Shown here piece by piece: positions 21,855 to 33,932 of a DNA stretch of 64,000 bases. Numbering within the stretch: the first letter of the stretch is position 1; each line of letters starts with the position of its first letter. A program made the position numbers and the translations under genes. Source of the DNA: Stenocarpella maydis (lineage: Eukaryota; Ascomycota; Sordariomycetes; Diaporthales; Diaporthaceae); assembly GCA_002270565.1 (NCBI GenBank), contig NQMI01000012.1:608411-672410 (forward strand), read 5' to 3'. The notes beneath the pieces were generated by a model, which was not told the DNA's origin, did no database searches, and worked only from the letters and a program-made list of their open reading frames with translations.

Positions 21855-24800
21855 TGCGGGTCTTGTGCCCTGCAGCTGTCGCTGGCGGCGCTGCGCTTGT
21901 TGCTGGGCAGCCAGGGCGGTCAGTCCAAGGCCCACAAGGAGGAAGCCAGCTCTGAGCCCGTTGGATGCCACTTTGATGGTTGTGACGGGGTCTGTGGTAC
22001 AGGAAAAATGGTGTTGCGGGAAGGGGACTGGGGATGGCGGCGACGAAAGGTGCGGCAGAGAGGGGCGGCAAGCCGTGTCACCAGTCGGCGTTGACGTTGG
22101 GTCGGTTGGTCGGTCGGCTGAGGTGCGGGGAGGGGCAGTGCTCGTGGTTGGCACGCACAGACGACAGAACGACAGGGCTATGAGGATGAGGCCCAGCGAG
22201 CATTAGAAGGAGCTGCAAGGTGGTGGAAGGGTAGAAATGAGGAGTAAAGGGCGAAGGCAAAGGCAGCTTGCATAGGGGACAAGTAGGAAAGGCGGAGGAC
22301 GAGGTGGCGGTGCCTGGTTGATGGAGGGCTGAGGTCGGATGATGGTCATCTGCACACGAGGTAGTGTAGTGTACTGTGCAGGTTGGAGCTCAACGGCGGG
22401 CTCGGAATCCAAAGGGAAGCTCAAGATACCTGTCTTCAACGTGCCGACAGGGATGGGCAATGCCAGACGGGTTGACAGGCTCAGGGACAGGGTCCGGCAG
22501 CAATGGTGGGTCTTTGTTTCCCTTGCCTAGTGTACGATCAAGTCGAAGAGAATTGGCGAGATAAGAATGACGTTGTTGGCGCCGGGAACTCATTAGCCAA
22601 GTCGGTGGTAGAATGGACAGGTGAGTGACTAGCCAGCGATCGGGCGACTGAGATGACTAACTTCTGTTCTGACTGGTTGGCCGGTTGATTCTCTGTGGGT
22701 TGTTGCAAGTTGTTGCTGTTGTCCGAACTAGCCGGCCGGCCGGGAGCTGATGCTGCTGCCAACTGTTTGCGCCCGCTTACTGCGTGAATGGTATATGGAC
22801 AGCCTCTGGAGCCGTTTCGAAGCACCTGGAATGTTCCATTTACTATTAGTCAGATGGGCAAGCAGGGGGTAAAAAGTGTGTGAAGGTACCATGTAACCCC
22901 GGCTGTCATGGAGTGCAGGCCAACTACTTTTACTTAGCCGAAACGTCACCAACACACACTGCATATAATGCTCTCAAGTCAGCCTTGCTTCCAGCTGCCA
23001 CGAGCCGGACGGGCTCTAGTGTATGCAAGTGGGTGGGCTGGTGGGACTGTGAGGGGGCCAAACAGCCGGTAAATACGGGCCTCACATAGCCATGTGGATT
23101 AAGTCCACACTATTGCCTCACACACCACCCTATCAGAAAGGTACAGTCTCGTCCTGATGGTGTGGTGCTGGTTGATTCGTGACACTTGCATTCAACCCAG
23201 GGCCTCCGGCAGCGGGACCCGGGACGACTTCCGGCCAGCTCACTCCCGGGCTCCACATCCTCCGGTCCCGCCCCCGGCGACAAAGAGAGGCTGGGATCCG
23301 GGTAGCCACCAACATTGGGCTTCCCACCGGACAGCAACTATACATATGCAGTCGCAGTCTAGCACGGGCCCCTTGACCAGCCATCTCTCCCAGTAGAGGA
23401 CGGATTCCTTGAATTGCAGTATCGGCGCCGCCAGTCTCCTCGTAGAAACGTTTAGGCGTGTTTGGACCTACAGAAATGAATTGCCGGGTATCTTTGGGGC
23501 ACAGGCTCTTGGAGTACGTACGTATGTACTCTGGTACTTCGGGCCATGGATGTGTGCACAGTATGCATTATTCGGCATTACCCCGCCTGCCTAGGGGTTA
23601 GTCGAGAGCCTCGTCTGTTGTGCAGAGAAGCAAGCCATCTCCGAACATTAATAACCTAGCCTTATTTATCAGAACAAGAATATTTTACCATCTACGACTT
23701 GGAAATGCTTGCATCTAGCCTTCTAGAGCGTTCATGAATATGCCTGTGGTACTTTTCCAGCCGTCACTGGTCAAGGCTCTGAGGGTAACAGCGTGGATGC
23801 AAAACGTCACGAGGGCATCATTACTTCACCCTATCCGGGACAGCTAGAGAAGATACCTCCTAGCAGGACGAGGATTGCAGGCCGGACGAGGTACCGGCCG
23901 TCCCAAAGCGTCCAGGGACAAAAGCTGAGCTGTGGACAGGCTGGGTCGGCGGCTTATAAGTGTTTGGTAGTGTGGCTCCGGTATCCCAAGCGTGGGGCAC
24001 AGCTCTCTTCGAGGGCGGTCCGGCCTGTCTCCCTCATTTCACCATTGTGCATAAAGTGGTCGCATGTCATTGATTCACCGAGGTGGCCGCGTCAACCCCC
24101 AGTCAGTCCCCGGTTCTTTGGCTTCCGTCCTCACTCCTCCATCACCTCCCTCCGTCTCTCCCTCCGCTGAGTATGACACTCCTTTCTCTCAGTGTCACAT
24201 CTCCTTCTCTCCTTTTCTCCCTTCCTCCTCTCTTATCCTCTGGGGGCAGCCAGGCCAAGCAAGCAGGTCAGGTCAGGTCGGGAGAGCCTCGGCAACTAAC
24301 GAACCATCTGATACGGACCCCCGACGATAATTGCAAGCCTCTCGAGGTCCGAAGTCGAATCAGGATGCCTGTCCCATTAGCGGCTAAGGGTACGTACGAG
24401 CTGCACCATGTTGCTTTGTTTGTGCGCCGTTTCCCGTCAGTTGTGTGGGCCGTTCATCCATCCATTCATCCATTCATCTGCTTCTTCTTGTTCTGCCGCT
24501 GCCGCCGCTGCTTCTCCTGCTGCCGTTGTGCGTCGTAATCTCGCATACCGTTCCAAGCCGCACTCTGCGTTCAATCGCGCAGGTCGCAGGTCGCAGGTCG
24601 CAGGCACAAGTGATGGGTGACCCCTCGTGGGGCCTCGAGAAGGAGACGAGGGGAGATGTGGTGCGAATCAGACGCCTGCCTGGCCGACAAACTGGGCCTT
24701 GGGAGGCCTGAGTGCCTGGGCCGACCCCCAAGGGGAATGGGTGGCGACTCGGACGTGCGCCCCGTCTGCTGATGGACCACGCAAGCGATTCCCCATGTTC

Positions 24801-25135
24801 GCCCCTCCTCGCTCGACTCCCGCCCGCTGCCCCCAGGGCTGGCCTCGGAGTACCCAACCAGCCGGTTCATCCCAGACTCGAGTTTATTTTCCATGAGTGT
24901 TTCTCCTCGAGACATCTGAAGTCGACATCGTTGCACTGCCCTTTTTTTTATTGACTCCCTGGTGGGCTGATCTGTGGTCTTGTCCCCCCCCCCCCCTACC
25001 TGTCGCGTGTGTTTGGGCACACTTACACGGACGACCCCACCTCGTCACAACCCGCCTGCCAGACTGCCATCCCGTCCCCCCTTCTCACCCTTTTCTCTAC
25101 ACCACACTACACCCTTGTTTTCCAAACCTGCAAAC
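21855..25135. other. Divergent promoter interval, RING gene (-) and membrane-protein gene (+)
   Basis: 3.3 kb between divergent genes. It contains strong pyrimidine/purine tracts near both genes, a poly-C run at 24985-24997 and a 7-bp tandem repeat at 24579-24604. No open frame here shows a motif or coding-like continuity across splice sites. Confidence 0.5.
24579..24604 (+). repeat. Heptamer tandem repeat, gcaggtc
   Basis: Three exact copies of gcaggtc plus a partial fourth. It lies 530 bp before the start of the membrane-protein gene, so it could be a slippage product or a cluster of binding sites. Confidence 0.75.
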
Positions 25136-26392
25136 ATGCCTCCCATTAACCAAGCCGCTATCTCAGCTGGCGTGATCGCCGTCAGCGTCGCCGTGGCCGC
25201 GGCTATCGCCATCTACGAGTCCCCCGAGCTGCAGCGCATGGCATCAGACCTGCGCCGCCGCATCGCCCTTGCCCTTCACTCCCTGGGCGACAACATCGGC
25301 CCCGAGCATCCCAGAAGCCGAGAGCCCCTCTTCAACAGGCCCGAGGATGCCGAGGGCTTCCTCCAGTCCGGCGATGTCGACGCCGACGACGAGACCCGCA
25401 AGCGCCAGCGCGAGGAGCTCCTCTACTGGAACGCCATGAAGCTGAGCCAGGAGCTGGAGAAGCAGACCGCCGAGAACGAGAAGGCCAAGGGGTCGGGGAA
25501 GCTGGCCCGCCCGGGCACGACCTTCGATGACTTCCTGCAGGCGGATGAGACCGCCAACGAGAAGGGCACCTACGTCTTCAACACCGGCGCGGACCTGCGG
25601 AACGACGACGGCCTCGTGCGCCGCCGGGGTGCATCCGAGGGCGTGCGGGGGCTGAACTCGTCCATCTACGCCAACCCCTTTGCTGACGAGCACGGAATCG
25701 ACTACAACGAGATGGAGGACGGCGAGATCGCCCCCGAGAAGGACGAGGTCGTGTCCACCGATGACATCTACACCGCCTCTCCCAGACCCGCCGACAGCTC
25801 GCTCTCCAGGACCTTGTCTCCTGCCCCGGGGTCTGAGCCAGAACCTATCGCCACCAGGGAACAAGTCCCCCCCCAGGTTCCGGCCGCGGCCCCATCCGAC
25901 GCCTCCACCGTCAGCAAGTCCACCCTCTTCAACGCCGAGCTGGGCCAGGACGAGTACATGACCGCCGGCCAGGAGGACCGGGCCGGGGTGGTGCACGACG
26001 AGCACGACGAGCACGACGCCTACGCCTCGATCCAGGCCTGGGCCGAGCAGCAACAACAGGCCCAGATCGAGAACCACGAGTCGAGCCGCGACTTCTCCTC
26101 GCCCCTCCCCGTGACGCCCGCCGCGCCCCTCAGCGAGGCCTCGGAGGACGACGTCGAGGTGGTCAGCGGGGGCCAGCTGACGCCCACCGACTCGGCGGCG
26201 TCGGTCGCCGGGTCGGGCGTCGACGTCGCCAACGAGTTCGCGTCGCACGCCGGGTCCGTGTCCATGTACTATGACGTCCTGAGCGAGGACGAGGACGAGG
26301 ACGGCATCCCCACGCCCGCGCACAGCTGGACCGAGGTCGGCAGCGTGGTCAGCGAGAGCGAGGATGGCGTCAGGCCTGCGTCCCGCTCGTAA
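25136..26392 (+). CDS. Single-pass membrane protein of unknown function, acidic cytoplasmic-type tail
   Basis: A single-exon frame of 418 residues starting MPPINQAA. Residues 8-26 form one hydrophobic segment (AAISAGVIAVSVAVAAAIAI), which would act as a signal anchor. It is followed by a basic helix (ELQRMASDLRRRIALAL). The rest is largely unstructured and very acidic: an E/K-rich helix (about residues 97-125), a Pro/Ser/Thr-rich region and an EDEDED stretch near the C-terminus. The codons are strongly GC-ending, as in neighbouring genes. I recognise no domain. The pattern suggests an organelle-anchored fungal-specific protein. The same frame is open further 5', but the leader is Pro/Cys-rich and begins without ATG, so the start at 25136 is preferred. 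Confidence 0.82.
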   Translation: MPPINQAAISAGVIAVSVAVAAAIAIYESPELQRMASDLRRRIALALHSLGDNIGPEHPRSREPLFNRPEDAEGFLQSGDVDADDETRKRQREELLYWNAMKLSQELEKQTAENEKAKGSGKLARPGTTFDDFLQADETANEKGTYVFNTGADLRNDDGLVRRRGASEGVRGLNSSIYANPFADEHGIDYNEMEDGEIAPEKDEVVSTDDIYTASPRPADSSLSRTLSPAPGSEPEPIATREQVPPQVPAAAPSDASTVSKSTLFNAELGQDEYMTAGQEDRAGVVHDEHDEHDAYASIQAWAEQQQQAQIENHESSRDFSSPLPVTPAAPLSEASEDDVEVVSGGQLTPTDSAASVAGSGVDVANEFASHAGSVSMYYDVLSEDEDEDGIPTPAHSWTEVGSVVSESEDGVRPASRS

Positions 26393-26964
26393 TTTGTGGC
26401 GGCGGATGCTGTCGCTTGGATTGATTGGATTGGGCTGTTCTTTTCCCGAGATCTCTCCATCGGATATGGAGTTCTTCTTTGTTGGTTTTGTATGGAGTAA
26501 CACGGAGGGAAATTTGTACGGCTCGGCGTCCGGGGGGGAAATTCTTGTACGGCTTCTTTCGGGTTCAAGAGTCCTATATGCGTAGACACCGCTTCTCAGG
26601 GGTACATCGAGCAATAGCCCTGCTTTGAATCACTTGTTGACTGCAAGACGGGACACGTCGTGAGATGAGACGTTGGTCTGGATTAACGCATGCTATGCTT
26701 CCTACCGAGAGGTGATGTGATCTGCGCAAGCCAGCTCGAGAGAGATGACCAGCCTATCTTACGGGCCTATAATGTCACCACGAATCTGAGGAGTTGGTCC
26801 TCCATATCGGTCGCACCTTGGCGTCTCATGCCATAGCGTCTACGGGCAATGCCCCCCCCCCCTTTTTAAAACCACTGCCCCAGCGACTAGAAAAACCCAT
26901 CGCTGCCACAAAACCTTACGCTCAGGCGCCCACTGTAGGAACGGAACTGAGGGTACCGTAACAG
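26393..26964. other. Convergent intergenic interval
   Basis: Shared 3' flank of the membrane-protein gene and the BSP peptidase gene. A C9 to T5 homopolymer pair lies near 26850. Nothing else is seen. Confidence 0.55.
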
Positions 26965-28248
26965 CTAATCGCACCCGTCACCGTCGCCGCCCTTCTTGAG
27001 CGTCTTGAGATACTCTTTCCACAGGACGTCGACGTCATGGCCAAACAGGTCGGTCCAGAACTCCGACTTCCTGTACTCGCGCACCTGTTTCGGTCCCAGG
27101 TCAATATCACCCCCCAGATGAAGGGAATTCCAAACCAGAGAGGGAGCAGCTAGCATCTATACCCCGCAACCACAGGAGATCAAGAGAGAAGGGAGAAAGA
27201 AAGAAAAAGCAAGACTCACCCTCAGGGCCTCATTGATCCTCCTCACGGTGCCCTCCCCGAACCTCCCCTCGAGCCAGTCGAGAAAGTACGCCGTCAGCTC
27301 GTACCCCTGGTCCCACCGGTCCGGCACCGCGCCCCGCCTCCAGTGCGGCGGGCCCAGCCCCGCCGTCAGCCTCACCCAGTCCGCGACGCCCTCGACCAGC
27401 CCGCCCGGGCACTTGCCCCTCCCGTTGTGTTGGAAGCAGTGCACGAGCTCGTGCACCAGCACGCCCTGGATCTCGTGGGCCCCGGTGGTGTCGTCACCGC
27501 GGGGGGTGGTGGGGCTGGCTGGCTGTGCTGCTGCTGGTGCCCGCCGGATCCCCTCGACGTACCCCATACTCAGGTGTATCTCCTTGTGGTCGTCGTCCAG
27601 CTCCGTGCCCTTGGTGTACGCCACGCCCGGCATGTCCTCGAGTACCAGCGTGACGGACCGGGTCGGGGGAGGCGTGCAGCGCGGCCTCGCCGGGCGGCGG
27701 CGCGTCGCCGTCGTCGCGGCAGTGACATCCAGGTGGTCTTGATGCCGCTGCTGCTGCTGCTCTCGTGCCGCAGCGGCCGGGTCGTCTTCTTCTTCTGCCC
27801 CTGCCTCTGCCTCTGCCTCGCCCGCCTCGGCCTCCGCCGTCGCGGTGCCGCGCCCTGCCGTGCCGGGGCGAGACATCAGCAGACGCAGCACGGTCTGCAC
27901 GCTGCGCGCCAGCACGGCCGGGGCGTCCACGGCGGCCAGGAAGCGCGACGCCCCCGGGTGCGTCACGTCCTGGATGTGCAGGCGGAGCTTGGGGAGGGGG
28001 AATGTGTTGTCGTCATCGTCCTCGTCAATCCCGTCCCGGCCTGTGTCCTCTTTTCCTTGGTGCTCTTCCTGGCCCGCTGCTGGGCGGTTGGGCAGAGGGG
28101 TGGGCTCGCCTGCCGTTGCCGCCGTCGGCCATTGTCGCTCGGGGCCCACTGTGCCCGACGAGGTCGAGGCCGAGGAGGTGGGAGGCATGAAGATGGAGGA
28201 GGGGCTGGGCACGGCGGAGGTCTGGGGAGGAGGGGGAAGCCTGGTCAT
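26965..28248 (-). CDS. Plant basic secretory protein (BSP)-family zinc metallopeptidase
   Basis: Two exons, 28248-27220 and 27084-26965, with a 135-nt intron, encode 382 residues. The signature block has HELVH at 266-270 (an HExxH zinc site), then CFQHNG, CPGGLVEGVADWVRL and GPPHW, as in the BSP/PBSP family. The second exon supplies EYRKSEFWTDLFG and VDVLWKEYLKTL, which complete the fold. The N-terminal ~75 residues are Pro/Ser/Thr-rich with an acidic run (GIDEDDDDNT). An Ala/Glu-rich insert (AEAEAGEAEAEAGAEEEDD) interrupts the domain. There is no signal peptide, so the product is probably intracellular, unlike the plant proteins that name the family. The start has a strong context (gccaccATGa). 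The substrate is unknown. Confidence 0.86.
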
Positions 28249-29589
28249 GGTGGCTCCGTGGAGACTGCGTTGGGTGTGGGGATATGTTTCCTTGTTTACT
28301 TAGTAATGGCAGCCTCGCGGGACCAGATCGACACGGGCAGGATGATGGGGTGCGGAATAAGGTCGCATGCATCAAACAGTCGATCTTGGGGGTCTGCCTA
28401 AATAGCGATGTATTTGTGCAGCCCGGTGCCACCCACTTTAGCCCCGGCTCCAAGACGACGACATGGCTCGCACCAACTTCGGTGTAGAATGTTGACACTG
28501 TGGACAGATGATGCATTTTTAGCCGGATTAAATAGGCGTGGAGGCAGTTCACCTTTATTACTGACTCCGCTCGCTCCTCCGGCAAACCCCCTTCACGCCA
28601 CCCAATAGGGCCCTCCGTATGCCCAGATGAGGGGCCCTCCATATGCTCAGATAGAGGGCGTCTATATGCCTAGAGGAGTGGGTTGAATCGACTCTCAAAG
28701 GACGATCCTCGGTGCCCCATCGTTGTTGCCATGGACATCTGTCTGGCAGCTCTGTCGGGTGTGCCCAAACAAGACACAGACAGCATTCGAGCTCGTGGAT
28801 GCCAACGAGATGAGCGGCACACCTGCGCTGCATGGACCACAGTAGGAATTGCTTTGGGGATGCAGCCAGAATTTGAACGCAGGTCACCTTCAGAATCCTT
28901 TTCTGTACTTGGATACTCTGTCGCGTGAGCCTGTGTTGGCTATGGCAATCGATCCGAGGAGCAGCTTCAGAAACTCACCATGTCCCTCCCCTTGCCAACA
29001 CTGATATTGAGGCTGACCAAATCGTGACTGCCGCAATTCCACGTGCATTGCAGTGTTTCTTGCTGGCCACCAGCGGTAAATATTATATTTTCAGCAGGCG
29101 CTGGTCAGACACTTGTTTCTAAAATTCCTGTACGATATTAGTTCCGTCTATGGTGCGTTGCAGCTTCCAAGGTTCTCAACAATGGCTTGTGGACTTGGTA
29201 AACTCCCCAGTATTCAACCTGATAACATTGAACTCCACGGCGGCAGATTCACTCCCCATGGGTGGGATGTGATTTTATGGGGACCCTGCATTTCATGCGT
29301 GATGTCGTCTCCTCTTCAGTAAAGTGGGTAGGAGCACTGAGAAGGCTACCTATCACGGCTGCAGGACACTGCTGACGAGGTCAGCTAAGACCTGAAGGAA
29401 TTCCTCTCGCTGGTCACCGCTTTACCTTCCTCATCTATCGGCAAGGTTGAATTCTCCAAGTTGCCTCAAAACTGGCTCACAAATCCTCTAACTGTGGTGG
29501 TCAGCCTTTCTCCCTAGCGCACGTGGCAGTCTCTGTTTTCTGACGGTGGTCACCTTTCTAAGCCAAGGGTGAAGGTACACTCGCAAACC
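28249..29589. other. Divergent interval between BSP peptidase and second HET gene
   Basis: It holds the two promoters and a 24-bp triplicated element, listed separately. Open frames here have no motifs. Confidence 0.5.
28607..28678 (+). repeat. Three tandem copies of a 24-bp unit
   Basis: Copies at 28607-28630, 28631-28654 and 28655-28678 have exactly equal length. The unit is roughly rggccctccrtatgcycaga plus four bases. Copies 1 and 2 differ at a few positions and copy 3 is more diverged. A 24-bp period keeps codon phase, but stops interrupt the plus-strand frames. Confidence 0.8.
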
Positions 29590-31618
29590 ATGGCCAGACC
29601 ATACTGCCATCTGTTGGCGATTCTTCGCCAAAATCCATCATTCTTCTCGGTGGAGAACGATATCAGCGGCATGGATGAGAGGGCCCCGCGACTGACTGTG
29701 CCGCCTCTCAGCGTCCTGCGCCGCTGCGCTTCGCGGGAATGCGATCTGTGCAAGGTAATGACCGCCGGGTCTACAAGGGGATGCCTAGCAGCATATCTAC
29801 CACCCGCTCAGCTCGAGATGCCTCTGGTCCTGTCCAGGGCTATCATCAGCTACCATCAAGGAATCACGCTTTACATGGGATCCGATGATCTACTCCCCCC
29901 GAAAAGGTTCTTTCGCATCCCGCAGCCGTGGAGTAAGTCTGTCTGTCCTTGCGGAAAGCATCACGACTGAAGCTTATTCTTGTTTCTAGAACACGAGCTA
30001 CCACCCGCACGATTCAATCGCGTGCCTGAACAAAACGCACTTCTGTCTTGTTGGTTGAACAGCTGCCTCCGGAATCATACCAAGTGCAGATCTGCACAGC
30101 GAAGATTCACACCCACCAGGCTTCTGCAAGTTGATGCTTTCACAGACTCTCCGGACATCAGGCTTGTCAACTTCAGCACAAAGTCAGTGGCAGCCTCCTA
30201 CGTTGCGCTCAGCCACTGCTGGGGGTCGCCTTCGAAACGGCCCATTAGGACACTCCAGAGCAACATCTCACAGCACCAGGAGAGGATGAATTTCCAAAAC
30301 CTGTCCAAAACATTCCAGGATTCTGTTGAAACAACCAGAAGCCTGGGGCTATCGTATATATGGATAGATTCTCTTTGCATCGTCCAGGACGACGAAGCCG
30401 ACTGGAGGAGGGAAGCAGCACAGATGGGTGAAGTCTATAAAGAGTCAATTTGCACCCTGTGTGCACTCAGCTCAAGTGATGGGGATGGAGGCTGCAGGGT
30501 CAACGGACTCAACGAGGAAGTGGACCATCTGAGATATCTCGATCTGGACATTGGAGAATACCGAATCCGTTTTATTGAGATAGAGAACAACTCTGATAAG
30601 ACAATACTGGCGTGGGATGTCGAGTATGGAGACAACGATTTCAGGCACCGACCTTGGGGAAACAACCCGCTGCGGACCCGCGCTTGGACGTTCCAGGAAA
30701 GGGAATTGTCTGTCAGGGCAGTCCATTTCTCGAGACAGACGCTGCTCTGGGAGTGTATGGAAATGAAGGGATCAACAGAGATACCTAACGCGGTCATACG
30801 GCGGTATGATGAAAAGAGGCTGGATCCCGTGCAGACATTGCCATCAGACACAGGCGGTGTTCAGCAGGAGCTGTGGTACGGAAAGGTGGAAGACTACACG
30901 TCTCGGTTCCTAACCCGCGAGTCGGACAAGCTCATCGCCTTTGCCGGTTATGCACAGCACTTCGGGCGGGGGATACTGGGCGGCGGCACTTACCTGGCTG
31001 GTGTGTGGAAAGAACACTTCCCTGAAGCCGGGCGCGAAGCACCCCAACGCAGCATTCGAGCCAAGGCGTCCTATGGAATATAGGGCGCCGACTTGGTCCT
31101 GGGCCTCGCTTGATGGAGAGATCACGTACGCAAGCCAACGTGTCGTGTCCCAAGGCGACGCACCCGTCCAGGCACCGCCCGCCGGCGTCCACCTGTTGAG
31201 AAACGATATCGAGCTGGAGAACAGCTTTTCACAGACCCGACCGGGATCCTGTTCCATAACCCTCCGTGGACAACTAACGCAATGTAAATTCAACTATGCC
31301 CTAGAAGGCGCCGGGGCCGAGGATGAAGGCAAGAGAGAACTGCACGGAAAGGAAGGTAAAGCAGTAGGGCTCTTCTATCCGGATATCATGCTCGAGGTCC
31401 AAGATCTCCGGAACATTTGGTGTTTGGGGGTTTGCGGTGAGATGTTTTATTCGGTCGATCTCCCCCCTAAAGAACCGTGGGATTGTAACATGAGGATGAT
31501 GGGCATAGCTCTTTACCCTACATCTGACGGAATTACGTTCAAGAGGGTCGGCATGGTGCGCTGGATGAAGAAGGCTGCATTTGATGAGGGCAGTATGTCT
31601 GAGGTGAAGATCGCTTGA
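29590..31618 (+). CDS. HET-domain protein, second copy, with frame break in the C-terminal part
   Basis: Exon 1 is 29590-29932 and exon 2 starts at 29990 after a 57-nt intron. Frame 1 runs to a stop at 31083 (478 residues). It contains the full HET core: YVALSHCWG, YIWIDSLCIVQDD, W-REAAQMGEVYKESICTL, then RAWTFQERELSVRAVHF and LAGVWKEHF. The expected next block, YRAPTWSWASLDGEI, is present but in the next frame, which runs on to 31618. The break lies between about 31020 and 31075. It could be a one-base insertion (or two-base loss), an assembly error or an undetected intron. If real, the HET core is still complete and only the C-terminus is lost. The protein is unlike the first HET gene outside the domain, so they are not recent duplicates. 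Confidence 0.75.
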
Positions 31619-32515
31619 GTGTGCTTGTTTTGCCTTCATTCAAGATTTGTTTTTGGGATATTGAAATTGCGCTTAGTTCATTCATTTTGATGATTGAGGC
31701 GCAGTGATTCTGAATACCGCTCAGCCCCTAGCTCTGAGGTGTATTTGAGGGCTTCCATCCTATTGTAACAGCTACAGCGATTTGATATATGTAGAACCCA
31801 TGTATTCGTTCACTGCTAGTCTGCGTCTTATTTTCCGTGGCTACGCCTTGGATAAACATCTGTATCTCTTAAACTTGCCACTAATACAGTTATCGCAGCC
31901 GAAGTTGGCCAAGTGGACGTGGTCAAAGTCGATTCTTATTCAGGCGAAAACAAATGTCTGGAATGCCCCGAATTAATAACAATGTCCTCTCTATAAATAC
32001 TGAAGGTAATGTGGACACCCTTACTTTGCTGTCCCACTTCCCAGATTAATCTGCAGGCCGAGCCGTGTGAGGGCCTTGGATGCTAGTATCTGGCCTGGCA
32101 CAATCTGAACAATTGGTCGTATGATAACCAAGCCCGCAATCTCTAGCCAGCGATGCCTCCCCCCACCCCTGTGCACCTAATCGTTTCGCTTGGGTGTGCT
32201 ACGACTCCCCAGCGGAATTGGATGGTGGAATTGCATTTCTTGAGCCGACTCAAGCGGGTGATGTATCACGTTTCCGGGAGTTGCGCAAGAATCGCCCCTT
32301 TAATGTGTTAACTGTGAAGTTGTTGGACTTTGCTAAGTTATTTATTGATCGAGTCAGAAGTTCTGGAAACGAAGGAGATCTGAGAAGTTGACCCTAAAAC
32401 AGCTGGTTTCTACCAAATCCTCGATATAGTGCCAGCTGAGTGTGCTCAGTTGCCCGGACCGCGGATGACGGGAATGAATCCATCCTAGGAACTCCTCACC
32501 CGTGTCACATTCCAA
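31619..32515. other. Intergenic interval between HET gene and ankyrin-like remnant
   Basis: Mixed to AT-rich. One open stretch at 32194-32391 (65 codons) has protein-like composition but no recognisable motif. It may be the 5' end of the remnant that follows. Confidence 0.4.
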
Positions 32516-33836
32516 ATGTCCAACAATGGGTGGATAGACTGGACTGCTCCTAATTGTAGCTGGTTGTTAAATTCGTTTGGCATGTCAGCAGACCTCAAGT
32601 TCCTAAAGGCCTTTTTCTCTAGAAGGGAACAAACAGTTTGGCAATATATGAGAGACTATACTGCACAGTCGACCGGCTTCGGAGACCAGCCGCTGCATAT
32701 GTACTTTTCGAGATGCTCGAAACTATTCGTGCAAACAATACGATCGTCACTGATTGGCTCAACTTCCTCGAAATGATGGCGCGCACTGTTGGTTCACAGG
32801 CAGACGGAATGCTCCGAATCGCTGAGACTTCTTGTCAATGCTGGCGCGCGTCACAATTTGGCGGCGGCAATCAATCAAACTTGTCCTTATTACGGTCGCC
32901 AGAACCAAATGAAGCTTCGGATTAGTTATCAGCTTGTATTTTGGAATTCGGGGGACGAAGACACCATCAATGCTTTTGTTCCACTCCTTATCCAGGGTGG
33001 TTTCTTGTTGACGGAGCTACCACCACAATCATACATACATCGGCGAACGTCCCGAGGCGGGTCCCCTCTGTGAACCAATCAAGTTCGACGAAGCCGTCAT
33101 GTTATGTCCAACGGCCAAACGCCAAGTACTTTACGACGCCATTGTACAGTGCAGTGGAGAGGACGAAACCTGTGTTCTCCAGGGAGGAATATTCGCAGCT
33201 CCGCTAGGAGGCATGCGTAGCCTCGAATCATATATCCAGTCATGCCGACAGGATAATGACTTTGATTTTCATGCAACTAAGCAGGAAAGCCCAGTTTTTG
33301 CGACATTACTGAATGATACTGAGACAGTATCTGCTTTGTTGCAAATGGGAACTGATCCATCGGTTAAACTCCTGCAGAGCAACCAAGAGCAGTACGATAA
33401 AGGAACCTTGTCTTGGAATACCATTATCATTGCAGCTGTGGCTGGAAGCATAGATGCTATAATGCTACTCAAGCAGTGGTCAAACATCGATGATTTTCTT
33501 GAATGGGCCCCAATTTACGAGATAGTGCGCCAGACGAATCTTGAACTGAACACATATAGGTGGGAATGTGGAACAAGGCTTCATCAGTTGGACGCCATCC
33601 GCCGACATTATCTATACGACTCACTGGTGAGCTTAGAGTCAGAGTCCGAGATCGCGATCAAGACTCAAAAGGCCAGGGGGATACGCCTTGAGATTCTCAC
33701 TTGGATACGATCTGTTACAGCGACACACCATGTCGCGGCGAAAGTCGACCAGGACATTATCACAGTCATAAACGCAATGCCGATACGCAAGTCAGTTTAC
33801 GGCTGCGAGGAGGGTACGGCCAACAGGTGCATTTAG
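32516..33836 (+). pseudogene. Decayed ankyrin-repeat-like gene
   Basis: Protein-like sequence shifts through three frames. A first stretch has SADLKFLKAFFSRREQ. Next comes YVLFEMLETIRANN, then LRLLVNAGARHNLAAAIN and INAFVPLLIQGGFL. The longest piece (33099-33836, 245 codons) has SPVFATLLNDTETVSALLQ, MGTDPSV and IIIAAVAGSIDAIMLLKQW. The pattern of a small helix, LL, and G(A/T)xP or GAR turns is that of degenerate ankyrin repeats. Some shifts might be introns, but I could not join them with convincing splice sites. It sits just downstream of a HET gene, and ankyrin repeats are common partners of HET and NLR proteins in these fungi. An ordinary Clr5/ankyrin protein is equally possible. Confidence 0.4.
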
Positions 33837-33932
33837 CTGTCATATAATACCACGGGCAGCCTTTTGAGCCCAGACCAGAAGAAGATCCAGAACATCAACC
33901 TGTTGCACCCCCCCCCCCCCCCCGGGGCCATT

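Noticed and set aside
25244..26614. 456-codon minus-strand frame
   Set aside because: Antisense shadow of the membrane-protein gene, with low-complexity Gly/Val/Leu content.
27343..28401. 352-codon plus-strand frame
   Set aside because: Antisense shadow of the BSP peptidase gene, which has the HELVH signature and a consistent splice structure on the other strand.
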